This document shows, one piece after another, positions 9,237 through 17,279 of a stretch of DNA of 64,000 nucleotides; within the stretch, counting starts at the first letter, position 1; every line of letters begins with the position of its first letter. The notes below the pieces were generated by a model, which was given only the letters and a program-made list of their open reading frames with translations, made no database searches and was not told the origin of the DNA. A program made the position numbers and the translations under genes. Source of the stretch: Xanthomarina maritima (GTDB lineage: Bacteria; Bacteroidota; Bacteroidia; Flavobacteriales; Flavobacteriaceae); contig NZ_VSFC01000042.1 in the NCBI RefSeq assembly GCF_008084905.1, positions 1-64,000 of the forward strand, in the 5' to 3' direction.

Positions 9237-11867
9237 ATGAAAAAAGTATTCAAAATTACTGGAATTACTTTATTAACTATATTATTATTACTAATAGCAA
9301 TCCCTTTTGCTTTTCAGTCGAAAATAAAAGAGATTGTTAAGCGAACCATTAACCAAAACATAAATGCTCATGTAGAATTTAGTGATGTTAACTTAAGCTT
9401 TCTAAAAAGATTTCCTCAAGCACAAGTAGATGTTACAGATTTAATAATTACAAATTTTGCGCCTTTTAAAAATGAAACTCTAGCGACTGCCAAATCCATT
9501 TCGTTAGATATGTCCATTAAAGAACTGTTTAAAAAACCTAGTGAAGATCCAATTGTAGTGAATGAGATTTATTTAGAAGAAGCTTTAATTACTCTTAAAA
9601 CTAACAAAAAAGGCGAAACCAACTTCGACATTTTTAAAGATTCTGAAGATAACCCAGAAACAGCCCAAAATTCCTCAAAAGGCTTTACCTTGGATGTAAA
9701 AGATTATGCTATAGATAACAGTGCTATAACGTATTTAGATGAAAGTACTAACTTAACTTTTTATATTACAGAACTAAACCATTCTGGAAAAGGTACTTTT
9801 TCTGGAGACTTGTCAGAATTAGACACAAAAACAAGTGCTAGAATGAGTTTAAAAATTGACAGCACTGAATATTTAAGCAACAACAATATTAAATTAGAGG
9901 CCTTAATTGGTCTGGATTTACCCAACAATAAATACTCATTTAAAGAGAATAAAGCTCACATTAATCAATTACCATTAGAATTTCAAGGTTATGTTCAATT
10001 GCTTGAAGATGGTCAGGAAATAGATATTACATTTGAAAATTCAGGCTCAGATTTTAAAGATTTTCTGGCAATAATTCCTGAAACATATTCTAAAAACTTA
10101 GATCAAGTAGAAACTTCTGGAAACTTTAAAATTAAAGGAATAATAAAAGGAATAATAACCGATGAGACTATTCCAACTTTAAACATTAACATGACTTCAA
10201 ATAACGCAGCATTTAAATATCCAGATTTACCAAAAAGTGTTGAAGACATTTCAATAAACGCTTCAGTAATAAACACTACTGGTAAGACAGACGATACTTA
10301 TATAGACTTACAAACCTTGAATTTTAAAATTGACCAAGATGTTTTTAAATCTTCAGCAGCAATTAAAAACCTAACCAGCAATATAAATGTCGAAGCTAAT
10401 ATAGATGGTGTTTTAAACTTGGCAAACCTAAGTAAAGCCTATCCTATTGATTTTAAAACTGATTTAACAGGTATTCTAATTACCAAATTAGCTACTAATT
10501 TTGATATGGATGCCATTGAAAATAATGCGTATCAACGTATAAAAAGTAATGGAAATCTAAACATTAAAGGTTTCAAATATACTTCTGAAGACCTTGTTAA
10601 TCCAATTGAAATTTCGGAAGCAACCATTGCATTCAATCCTGGAACTATTAAACTTAATAAGTTTAATGCTTCAACTGGAAAAAGTGACATTAATGCTAAT
10701 GGAACTATTAATAATTTATTAGCATTCATCTTTAGTGACAAAAAACTTCAAGGAGATTTTAATGTTAATTCCAATGCTTTTTATTTAAGTGATTTTATAA
10801 AAGAATCATCTTCCAATAATCCAGAAGAACAAAAAACAAACACTTCAGAAATCTTTAAAATCCCTGATTTTTTAGATTGTACGATTCAAGCTAATGCAAA
10901 AACTGTTGTTTATGATAATTTGAATTTAGAAAATGTACAAGGAACACTTATTATAAAAGATCAACAAGCTTCTTTAAAAAACATGACTACAGATATTTTT
11001 AACGGAAAATTAGCAGTTATTGGAAATATTTCAACGCAAAAAGAAACACCAACATTTAACATTAATCTTGGTGCTGCTAATTTCGATATATCTACAGCTT
11101 TTAAAGATTTAGAATTATTACAGGCTTTAGCTCCAATTGCTAAAGTACTTGAAGGCAAACTTAATTCAACAATTAGTCTAAATGGTAATTTAGACGATCA
11201 ATTTACGCCTGATTTAGAAACAGTTTCTGGTGAAGCCTTTGCCGAATTATTAACAACTAATATTCAAACTGAAAACAGTAAAATATTAAATTCTATAAGT
11301 AATACACTAAAATTTATAGATTTAAACAAGCTTGATTTAAAAGATTTAAAAACGAATGTAACGTTTAAAGATGGCCTTGTAAACATAGAACCGTTTACTA
11401 TTAAATATCAAGATATCCATATACGTATTAATGGAACTCATGGGTTCAATAAAAACATAAATTACAACATTGTTTTTGACGTTCCTGCAACATATCTAGG
11501 AAACGATATTAATAGACTTATTGGAAAAATAAACGATCCGAAAGTAAATAAAACATCCATTCCTGTTACTGCAAATATTACTGGTTCTTTTAACAATCCT
11601 ACTATTAAAACAGATTTAAGTTCGGCAGTAAAAGAACTGACTAAACAACTTATTGAAATTGAAAAACAAAAACTCTTGAATCAAGGCTCTAATGCCATTA
11701 AAGATTTTTTAGAAGGAATATCTGAAGAATCTAATAATACAAATCAAGATACAACAGCTATAAAAAATGATACTATTAAAACAAACAATACAATTAATAA
11801 TAGTATAAAAGATATTCTAGGTGGATTGCTAAGTGGTAAGAAAAATAAAAAGGATAGTATCCAATAA
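9237..11867 (+). CDS. AsmA-family envelope protein
   Basis: The 876-residue protein has one N-terminal membrane anchor (ITGITLLTILLLLIAIPFAF) followed directly by the AsmA pattern FQSKIKEIVKRTINQNIN and VEFSDVNLSFLKRFPQAQVDV. The rest is long repetitive beta structure with Asn/Thr/Lys-rich turns, as in AsmA/TamB/Vps13-like lipid-transfer proteins; a second AsmA-like block (VSGEAFAELLTTNIQTENSK) lies near residues 665-690. The tail (about residues 815-876) is Asn/Thr/Lys-rich and low in complexity. It probably bridges or modulates the envelope from the inner membrane. I chose the ATG at 9237, just before the anchor, over an in-frame TTG at 9168. Confidence 0.8.
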   Translation: MKKVFKITGITLLTILLLLIAIPFAFQSKIKEIVKRTINQNINAHVEFSDVNLSFLKRFPQAQVDVTDLIITNFAPFKNETLATAKSISLDMSIKELFKKPSEDPIVVNEIYLEEALITLKTNKKGETNFDIFKDSEDNPETAQNSSKGFTLDVKDYAIDNSAITYLDESTNLTFYITELNHSGKGTFSGDLSELDTKTSARMSLKIDSTEYLSNNNIKLEALIGLDLPNNKYSFKENKAHINQLPLEFQGYVQLLEDGQEIDITFENSGSDFKDFLAIIPETYSKNLDQVETSGNFKIKGIIKGIITDETIPTLNINMTSNNAAFKYPDLPKSVEDISINASVINTTGKTDDTYIDLQTLNFKIDQDVFKSSAAIKNLTSNINVEANIDGVLNLANLSKAYPIDFKTDLTGILITKLATNFDMDAIENNAYQRIKSNGNLNIKGFKYTSEDLVNPIEISEATIAFNPGTIKLNKFNASTGKSDINANGTINNLLAFIFSDKKLQGDFNVNSNAFYLSDFIKESSSNNPEEQKTNTSEIFKIPDFLDCTIQANAKTVVYDNLNLENVQGTLIIKDQQASLKNMTTDIFNGKLAVIGNISTQKETPTFNINLGAANFDISTAFKDLELLQALAPIAKVLEGKLNSTISLNGNLDDQFTPDLETVSGEAFAELLTTNIQTENSKILNSISNTLKFIDLNKLDLKDLKTNVTFKDGLVNIEPFTIKYQDIHIRINGTHGFNKNINYNIVFDVPATYLGNDINRLIGKINDPKVNKTSIPVTANITGSFNNPTIKTDLSSAVKELTKQLIEIEKQKLLNQGSNAIKDFLEGISEESNNTNQDTTAIKNDTIKTNNTINNSIKDILGGLLSGKKNKKDSIQ

Positions 11868-11929
11868 TTTTTCATATTAGAATTATATAAAATCAATCAT
11901 GCTTCATAGCAAATTGTTAATTTTTTGCT

Positions 11930-11956
11930 AAAAATCAACTGTTTTTATTGATTTTT
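11930..11956 (+). terminator. Probable terminator after the AsmA-like gene
   Basis: A 9-bp stem (AAAAATCAA / TTGATTTTT) with a 9-nt loop ends in a T-run. It lies 63 nt past the AsmA-like stop codon and upstream of rpoD, separating the two units. A weaker hairpin, TAGCAAA / TTTGCTA, lies just before it. Confidence 0.5.
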
Positions 11957-12044
11957 GGCAAAGAAACCTGCTTTTATTAGGATTTTCAAAAAAAAAGGTT
12001 ATTATGTAAGGATACGTAATAATTAAATAATCTAAAAGGAATAT

Positions 12045-12908
12045 ATGAGGCAATTAAAAATCACGAAGCAGGTAACAAACAGAGAGTCTAAATCTTTAGA
12101 TAAATATTTACAAGATATTAGTAAACTCCCATTAATTACTGCAGATGAAGAAGTAGAATTAGCACAAAGAATTAGAGAAGGTGATCAATTAGCCTTAGAC
12201 AAACTAACTACTTCCAATTTACGATTTGTGGTTTCTGTTGCAAAACAATATCAAAATCAAGGTTTAACCCTTCCAGATTTAATAAACGAAGGGAATGCAG
12301 GCTTAGTAAAAGCCGCCAAACGTTTTGATGAAACTAGAGGGTTTAAATTTATTTCTTATGCTGTTTGGTGGATTAGACAAGCCATCTTACAAGCTTTAGC
12401 AGAACAATCTAGAATTGTACGTTTACCATTAAATAAAATTGGATCCATAAATAAAATAAATAAAGCATACTCTTATTTAGAGCAAGCTCACCAACGTCCA
12501 CCTAGTCCTGAAGAAATTGCTAAAGAATTAGACATGACAATTAGTGATGTAAAACAATCTATGAAAAATTCTGGTCGTCATTTATCTATGGACGCTCCTT
12601 TAAAGGAAGGAGAGGATTCAAGCTTGTACGACGTTGTTAAATCTGGAGAATCACCAAATCCTGATGTTGCTTTAATGAAAGATTCATTAAATCTTGAAGT
12701 AAACAGAGCTTTAAATACACTTTCGCAAAGAGAAGCAGATGTTGTTAGGCTTTATTATGGAATTAATAACGAACAACCTATGAGTCTGGAAGAAATTGGT
12801 GATACCTTTGGACTAACTAGAGAACGTGTGAGACAAATTAAAGAAAAAGGCATCAGACGATTACGCCACACATCAAAAAACAAAATACTTAAAACATATT
12901 TAGGATAA
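12045..12908 (+). CDS. rpoD: Primary RNA polymerase sigma factor, Bacteroidetes short form
   Basis: A 287-residue sigma-70 protein that directs core RNA polymerase to housekeeping promoters. Region 1.2 ([16 protein letters not shown]) is at residues 17-32, region 2 ([16 protein letters not shown]) near residues 100-115, region 3 in [12 protein letters not shown], and region 4 with its helix-turn-helix ([19 protein letters not shown]) near residues 246-264. It lacks the long acidic region 1.1 and the non-conserved insertion of E. coli RpoD, as is normal for this phylum; this form reads TTG/TAnnTTTG promoters. The next gene is rpsU, 36 nt downstream. Confidence 0.95.
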   Translation: MRQLKITKQVTNRESKSLDKYLQDISKLPLITADEEVELAQRIREGDQLALDKLTTSNLRFVVSVAKQYQNQGLTLPDLINEGNAGLVKAAKRFDETRGFKFISYAVWWIRQAILQALAEQSRIVRLPLNKIGSINKINKAYSYLEQAHQRPPSPEEIAKELDMTISDVKQSMKNSGRHLSMDAPLKEGEDSSLYDVVKSGESPNPDVALMKDSLNLEVNRALNTLSQREADVVRLYYGINNEQPMSLEEIGDTFGLTRERVRQIKEKGIRRLRHTSKNKILKTYLG

Positions 12909-12944
12909 TCTTAAATAAATACTTTAATATACTAAAATAAATAC

Positions 12945-13139
12945 ATGATAAGAATTGAAATTAAAGAAGGAGAAAAGATAGATAGAGCTCTTAAACGCTA
13001 TAAGAAAAAACATAGAAATGTAAAAATTATGCAGAATATAAGAGAGAATCAATTTTTTACAAAACCTTCAGTTAAGAGACGAAGACAAGTACAAAAAGCT
13101 TCATATATTCAAGGATTAAGAGACCAAGAAGAAATCTAA
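12945..13139 (+). CDS. rpsU: 30S ribosomal protein S21
   Basis: A 64-residue basic protein with the bS21 signature: KEGEKIDRALKRYKKK near the start and FFTKPSVKRRRQ in the middle. It sits on the small-subunit platform. In Bacteroidota this protein is known to help hide the anti-Shine-Dalgarno end of 16S rRNA. The 36 nt before the ATG are purely A/T-rich, with no GGAGG-like sequence. The GNAT gene starts 3 nt after its stop, so the two are probably translated from one message, possibly with rpoD upstream. Confidence 0.95.
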   Translation: MIRIEIKEGEKIDRALKRYKKKHRNVKIMQNIRENQFFTKPSVKRRRQVQKASYIQGLRDQEEI

Positions 13140-13142
13140 ATC

Positions 13143-13592
13143 ATGCTTTCTTTTAGTCTTTTTGATGCAACATCAAAACCTTCAGAAGAAGAAAAACAAA
13201 ACATAATAAATTTTTTATACAAGCATTTACAAGAATTTAGAGATGCTAAAAAAGCTATTTCTAAATGCTTAGATTATGCTTTAAAAAATAATGTTTCTTC
13301 TTTTGGAGGTTTTGTTTTGGTTTTAAAAGAAAATAAAAAGGCACAAGGAGTTACCATTATTAATAAAACTGGAATGAAAGATTATATTCCAGAAAACATC
13401 TTAGTTTATATTGCAATCCATAAAAATGCTAGAGGAAAAGGTTTTGGCAAACTACTAATGCAAGAAGCTATAAAGCTTGCTAATGGAGATATTGCATTAC
13501 ATGTAGAACCAAATAATCCAGCTATAAAACTATATGAAAGCTTAGGTTTTACAAATAAATATCTGGAAATGAGACTTAAGAAACCTCATTAG
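13143..13592 (+). CDS. GNAT-family N-acetyltransferase
   Basis: A 149-residue GNAT protein. The acetyl-CoA loop is in ARGKGFGKLLMQEA (about residues 95-108: R-G-K-G-x-G-K pattern), followed by a strand/helix ending LHVEPNNPAIKLYESLGF, the usual GNAT motif B. The start ATG is 3 nt after the rpsU stop. The tight linkage to rpsU suggests, but does not prove, that it acetylates a translation-related protein or antibiotic-like substrate. Its 3' end overlaps the convergent DUF2797 gene by 4 nt. Confidence 0.85.
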   Translation: MLSFSLFDATSKPSEEEKQNIINFLYKHLQEFRDAKKAISKCLDYALKNNVSSFGGFVLVLKENKKAQGVTIINKTGMKDYIPENILVYIAIHKNARGKGFGKLLMQEAIKLANGDIALHVEPNNPAIKLYESLGFTNKYLEMRLKKPH

Positions 13593-14383
13593 AAAATTGA
13601 AATATCAACCACATAACCTTCATTACCACGAATATTAAAAACAGTATTGTCTTCAAAAATTAAATACTGTCCTTTTATGCCAACCAATTTTCCCGTGTAA
13701 TTAGGAGTTTTATCTAAGTTTAAACTTTTAGGTTTTGCTGGATACTGCAAGACAGGAAACACCAAATTAGTTTCAGAATTAGAAGCAATAAAATAGTCTT
13801 TAGCTTCGTTAGGAATGTATTGTTTCAATTTATCTCTCCAAATTACCAAGTCTTCGTCAGCTATTTCATTTTTTAACATGGTTCGCCAATTGGTTTTATC
13901 TGCCACATAGTCTTTTAAAGCAACTTCGGTAATTCCAGCTAAATATCTATTAGGTACTTCTACAATTTCAATAGCCTCATGAGCTCCTTGATCTATCCAT
14001 CTAGTAGGAATCTGACTTTTTCTTGTAACACCAACCTTTACATTACTAGAGTTTGCTAAATATACTACATGAGGTTGTAATTGCACTCTTTTCTCATATT
14101 CTAGATCTCTATCTTCTTTATCTAAATGCGCTGTACTTAGTTCTGGTCTCATAATCCAATCTGCAGCCTGAGGAATATCGAAAAAACAGCTTTTACAAAA
14201 TCCTTGCCTAAATATAGGCTTATCTAAACCACAGTTTAAACATTGATAATTAACAAATTGAATACTTATGGTTTTATTTAACATTTGATTCATGTTAATA
14301 AAATCTGATTCAAATACTAAATAATATTGAATGGGTTCGGAAAACTCCGTTGCCATTTTTGTTAGAACACCTTGGTAGGTCAT
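13589..14383 (-). CDS. DUF2797 zinc-ribbon protein
   Basis: A 264-residue protein of the DUF2797 family. A four-Cys zinc ribbon is visible (CLNCGL, then GFCKSC, about residues 49-71). It is followed by a core that reads HVVYLANSSNVKVGVTR and RWIDQGAHEA, which resembles the GIY-YIG nuclease-like fold (Y-L-x-K-V-G pattern) with a downstream catalytic-looking Arg. It has no signal peptide and is likely a cytoplasmic nucleic-acid-binding protein. The function of the family is not known to me. Convergent with the GNAT gene. Confidence 0.75.
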   Translation of the reverse strand: MTYQGVLTKMATEFSEPIQYYLVFESDFINMNQMLNKTISIQFVNYQCLNCGLDKPIFRQGFCKSCFFDIPQAADWIMRPELSTAHLDKEDRDLEYEKRVQLQPHVVYLANSSNVKVGVTRKSQIPTRWIDQGAHEAIEIVEVPNRYLAGITEVALKDYVADKTNWRTMLKNEIADEDLVIWRDKLKQYIPNEAKDYFIASNSETNLVFPVLQYPAKPKSLNLDKTPNYTGKLVGIKGQYLIFEDNTVFNIRGNEGYVVDISIF

Positions 14384-14424
14384 AAAAAAAAGTCTTATTT
14401 TTATTTTTTAAATATAATGCAATT

Positions 14425-15939
14425 ATGCCAATTCCTATAGTTAATTCTATTGCTTCCTGGTTTTTAAAAAAACGGTTTCATCAAATAGACTTGTTCTTAA
14501 AATACCCTAACGAAGTTCAGCAAGAGCTACTTACGCATCTTTTAAATAAAGCAAAAGACACGGAATATGGCAAAAAATATGATTTTGAATCCATAACAGA
14601 TTACAAAACTTTTTCAGAACGCATGCCTCTTTCTACTTATGAAGATTATCAGAAAGATATTGAGCGTTCTCGTCAAGGTGAAAACAATATTTTCTGGCCG
14701 CAACCCATTAAATGGTTTGCAAAATCTAGTGGCACAACAAATGCTAAAAGTAAATTTATTCCAGTAAGCGAAGATTCTCTGGAAGACTGTCATTATGCTG
14801 CAAGTAAAGACTTGCTTTGTTTGTATTTGAATAATAATGAAAACTCACAATTATTTACTGGAAAAAGTTTACGCCTTGGAGGTAGTAAAGAGCTCTACAA
14901 AGAAAATGGAACTGCCTTTGGTGATCTATCTGCCATACTTATAGACAACATGCCTTTTTGGGCAGAATTTAGCAGCACACCAAGCAGCAAAGTTTCTTTA
15001 ATGAGTAATTGGGAAGAAAAAATGCAAGCTATAGTTAACGAAACTATTCAAGAGAACGTTACTAGTCTTGCAGGAGTTCCATCTTGGATGTTAGTTTTAC
15101 TTAATAATGTTTTAGAAACAACAGGTAAAACCAATTTATTTGATATCTGGCCAAACCTTGAAGTTTATTTTCATGGAGGTGTGAGTTTTCTTCCTTATAA
15201 AGACCAATACAAAAATATTTTACCCAAAAAAGATTTTAGATACTACGAAATTTACAATGCTTCTGAAGGTTTTTTCGCCATTCAAGACCACAACAATTCA
15301 AGCGAGCTACTGCTTATGTTAGATTATGGCATATTTTACGAATTTATTCCTATGGATACATACGGTACAAAATATGAGAAGATTATTCCTTTAAGCGAAG
15401 TTGAAAAGGATAAAAATTATGCAGTTATTATTACAACCAATGCAGGACTTTGGCGCTATAAAATTGGAGATACTGTTAGGTTTACTTCAACAAATCCATA
15501 TCGAATAAAAGTTTCTGGCAGAACTAAACATCATATAAATGCCTTTGGAGAAGAATTAATTATTGAAAATGCTGAAGATGCTTTAAGAAAAGTTTGTAAA
15601 AAAACAAAAGCTGAAATTGTAGAATATACAGCTGCTCCAATTTTTATGCAAGGAAAAGAAAAAGGTGCTCACGAATGGCTTATTGAATTTAAAACTGCTC
15701 CTTCAGATATTAACTACTTTAATGAATTGTTTGACAATGCATTGAAAGCATTAAATTCTGATTATGAAGCAAAACGATATAATAACATGACGCTTAACAA
15801 GCCAACCATACACATAGCTAGAGAGCAATTGTTTTACGACTGGCTAAAGCAAAACAACAAGCTTGGTGGCCAACACAAAGTACCAAGACTATCTAATACT
15901 CGAGATTATTTAGATGCTCTTTTAAATTTAAATAAATAA
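14425..15939 (+). CDS. GH3 auxin-responsive-promoter family protein (acyl-adenylating enzyme-like)
   Basis: A 504-residue protein of the GH3 family, a branch of the ANL adenylating superfamily named for plant hormone-amino acid ligases. The nucleotide motifs are recognisable: FAKSSGTTNAKSKFIPVS (about residues 100-117), YNASEGFFAIQ, and LWRYKIGDTVRF, with hinge region VSGRTKHHINAFGEEL. Bacterial homologues are common in Bacteroidota, but their substrates are not established. No plant-like context is present. Stand-alone gene; cytoplasmic. Confidence 0.85.
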   Translation: MPIPIVNSIASWFLKKRFHQIDLFLKYPNEVQQELLTHLLNKAKDTEYGKKYDFESITDYKTFSERMPLSTYEDYQKDIERSRQGENNIFWPQPIKWFAKSSGTTNAKSKFIPVSEDSLEDCHYAASKDLLCLYLNNNENSQLFTGKSLRLGGSKELYKENGTAFGDLSAILIDNMPFWAEFSSTPSSKVSLMSNWEEKMQAIVNETIQENVTSLAGVPSWMLVLLNNVLETTGKTNLFDIWPNLEVYFHGGVSFLPYKDQYKNILPKKDFRYYEIYNASEGFFAIQDHNNSSELLLMLDYGIFYEFIPMDTYGTKYEKIIPLSEVEKDKNYAVIITTNAGLWRYKIGDTVRFTSTNPYRIKVSGRTKHHINAFGEELIIENAEDALRKVCKKTKAEIVEYTAAPIFMQGKEKGAHEWLIEFKTAPSDINYFNELFDNALKALNSDYEAKRYNNMTLNKPTIHIAREQLFYDWLKQNNKLGGQHKVPRLSNTRDYLDALLNLNK

Positions 15940-16068
15940 GTGGTCTTTAATCGGGAAAAAAAGTAAAAAATATATTTATAACGACTATTTTTTGTGCTTC
16001 ATCTAAAAACAAAGTAAGTCATTTTTTTCTCACAATTAAATTGCTAGTTTTACAATGCTATTAATAAC

Positions 16069-16128
16069 AAACGATATCATTTGTCTGGTATTTATAACAA
16101 CCAATTAAATACCAGATGGATGTCGTTT
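16069..16128. repeat. Long imperfect inverted repeat / RNA hairpin
   Basis: The left arm 16069-16094 pairs with the right arm 16106-16128: 11 uninterrupted Watson-Crick pairs next to the loop, three G-U pairs, three more pairs, a 3-nt bulge and six outer pairs (23 pairs), with an 11-nt loop. There is no T-run after it, so it is not a typical terminator. It could be a structured 3' untranslated region, a small RNA, or a short repeated element dispersed in the genome. Confidence 0.6.
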
Positions 16129-16201
16129 TCTAAGAGTAAATTACCAGTAAGATTTTGACAAAAGAATTTTTATCATAGTGTCAAATTATTAATTAACATC
16201 C

Positions 16202-16253
16202 ATATAATTAAGAAAAAACCCAAGCAATAGCTTGGGTTTTTTCTTAATTATAT
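16202..16253. terminator. Bidirectional terminator, 24-bp perfect stem
   Basis: The arms 16202-16225 and 16230-16253 are exactly complementary, with the loop AATA. The GC core CCCAAGC/GCTTGGG is flanked by A6 and T6 tracts, giving a terminator in both directions. It serves the convergent GH3-like gene (plus) and the carH-like gene (minus, stop 11 nt away). Confidence 0.9.
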
Positions 16254-16264
16254 AGTTATTTTAT

Positions 16265-17128
16265 TTATTTTAATTTGTCTATAAGATCTTCTGGTTGTTG
16301 CAGATACAAAACCCTTTTATCTTTTAAACATTCTTCTATTACTTCAGGGTTTCCAGAAACCATTAATGGTATATCTGCTTGTTCTAAAATAGTATTTATT
16401 TTTGTATTTATAGATTCTTGAGTAGGCGTTACAAACATTGTTAACATGATTTTAGGCTTAACAACTTTAATAACTTTTTTAATATTTTCTGTTGGCACAT
16501 TTTGTCCTAAATAATATACTTTCCAACCCAATTCTCTTGCTAAATAATAAGCTAATAGCAATCCTATTTCATGATGCTCATTTTCTGTTAAAAACATTAA
16601 AATAACTGGAGCGTCCTTTTTAGGATAGTCCAACATATTTATAGCAGAAAATAATTTTTTCTTAACTAAATTTGAAACAAAATGCTCTTGTGCAGGCATC
16701 ACTTTATTAATTCCCCAAAGTACACCAACTTGATTTAAAAAAGGATAAATAAGTTGAGTGGTTGTTTCTAATAAGCCTTTCTTCTTTATTTTCTCATTTA
16801 ATATCTTATCAAAAGCAACTTCATCCATTTGAAGAGTACTAATTATTAATGCACTAATATCGTCTTCATTCGAACTATTTAATAAACTTTCTTTAATAAG
16901 TTCATGAATTTCTTCATCAGACATTTTATCTATTTTAGAAATACGATATCCATTTCTAGTAAGAATACCAATATTCATCAATTTTTTTAATTGTGTGTCT
17001 GTATAGTACCTAATGTTTGTATCTGTTCTCTCAGGCTCTAAGAAACTATATCTAGATTCCCATTTACGTAATGTATGCGCTTTTACGCCAGTTAACGCAA
17101 CTATTTGCGCCATATTATATGTACTCAT
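16265..17128 (-). CDS. CarH/LitR-like MerR regulator with B12-binding domain
   Basis: A 287-residue regulator. The MerR helix-turn-helix (NMAQIVALTGVKAHTLRKWE) is at residues 5-24. The helical cap carries the W-x9-EH motif (W138, E148, H149) known from adenosylcobalamin photoreceptors of the CarH type. The cobalamin fold carries E-x-H-x-x-G (E184, H186, G189), matching the lower axial His ligand site. CarH proteins repress carotenoid genes in the dark and release DNA in light. The divergent fasciclin and crt genes fit this role; light control here is inferred. I chose the ATG at 17128 over a TTG 21 nt upstream; a TGTCTAA motif overlaps that ATG. Another possibility is a B12-fold regulator that does not bind B12. 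Confidence 0.85.
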   Translation of the reverse strand: MSTYNMAQIVALTGVKAHTLRKWESRYSFLEPERTDTNIRYYTDTQLKKLMNIGILTRNGYRISKIDKMSDEEIHELIKESLLNSSNEDDISALIISTLQMDEVAFDKILNEKIKKKGLLETTTQLIYPFLNQVGVLWGINKVMPAQEHFVSNLVKKKLFSAINMLDYPKKDAPVILMFLTENEHHEIGLLLAYYLARELGWKVYYLGQNVPTENIKKVIKVVKPKIMLTMFVTPTQESINTKINTILEQADIPLMVSGNPEVIEECLKDKRVLYLQQPEDLIDKLK

Positions 17129-17134
17129 GTCTAA
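17128..17134. promoter_or_regulatory. TGTCTAA motif at the carH-like start codon
   Basis: TGTCTAA on the plus strand (TTAGACA on the coding strand) overlaps the ATG of the regulator gene. It matches the motif at the fasciclin promoter, so it is a candidate autoregulatory operator half-site. A TAATTTTG element (17154-17147, minus strand) is a possible -7 box for the regulator. Confidence 0.4.
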
Positions 17135-17193
17135 TGTTTTACAGAGCAAAATTAAACAAAAAATGCTGATGTAAGCTATAAAATAAAATTATT

Positions 17194-17201
17194 TTGTCTA
17201 A
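17194..17201. promoter_or_regulatory. TTGTCTAA motif in the divergent region
   Basis: An 8-base copy of the motif, identical to that at 17247-17254, located 53 bases upstream of it. It lies 24 bp upstream of the -33 element of the fasciclin promoter. Candidate accessory operator site for the CarH-like regulator; inferred from repetition only. Confidence 0.4.
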
Positions 17202-17217
17202 CTTTTTTATATTTTAT

Positions 17218-17249
17218 TTGGACTTTACATTTATTTTTATGTATATTTG
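17218..17249 (+). promoter_or_regulatory. Promoter of the fasciclin-crt unit
   Basis: TTG (17218-17220) and TATATTTG (17242-17249) are separated by 21 nt, an exact match to the Bacteroidetes promoter TTG-N17-23-TAnnTTTG. The expected start is near 17255, about 25 nt before the fasciclin ATG. Confidence 0.7.
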
Positions 17250-17277
17250 TCTAAGTTTAAACAAATTTTATTAGACA
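17247..17277. promoter_or_regulatory. Candidate operator: inverted TGTCTAA/TTAGACA over the -7 box and start site
   Basis: TTGTCTAA (17247-17254) shares its first three bases with the end of the -7 box. An inverted TTAGACA follows at 17271-17277, directly before the fasciclin ATG, and GTTTAAAC (17255-17262) is an 8-bp palindrome between them. A protein bound here would block RNA polymerase, as expected for a dark-state repressor. The assignment to the neighbouring CarH-like protein is inference. Confidence 0.55.
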
Positions 17278-17279
17278 TT

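Larger units (their letters stand above)
15940..16264. other. Intergenic region between convergent GH3-like and carH-like genes
   Basis: These 325 bp have no convincing coding frame. They hold a long imperfect hairpin (16069-16128) and a strong bidirectional terminator (16202-16253). The A/T-rich left part (15940-16060) has no feature I can name. Confidence 0.6.
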
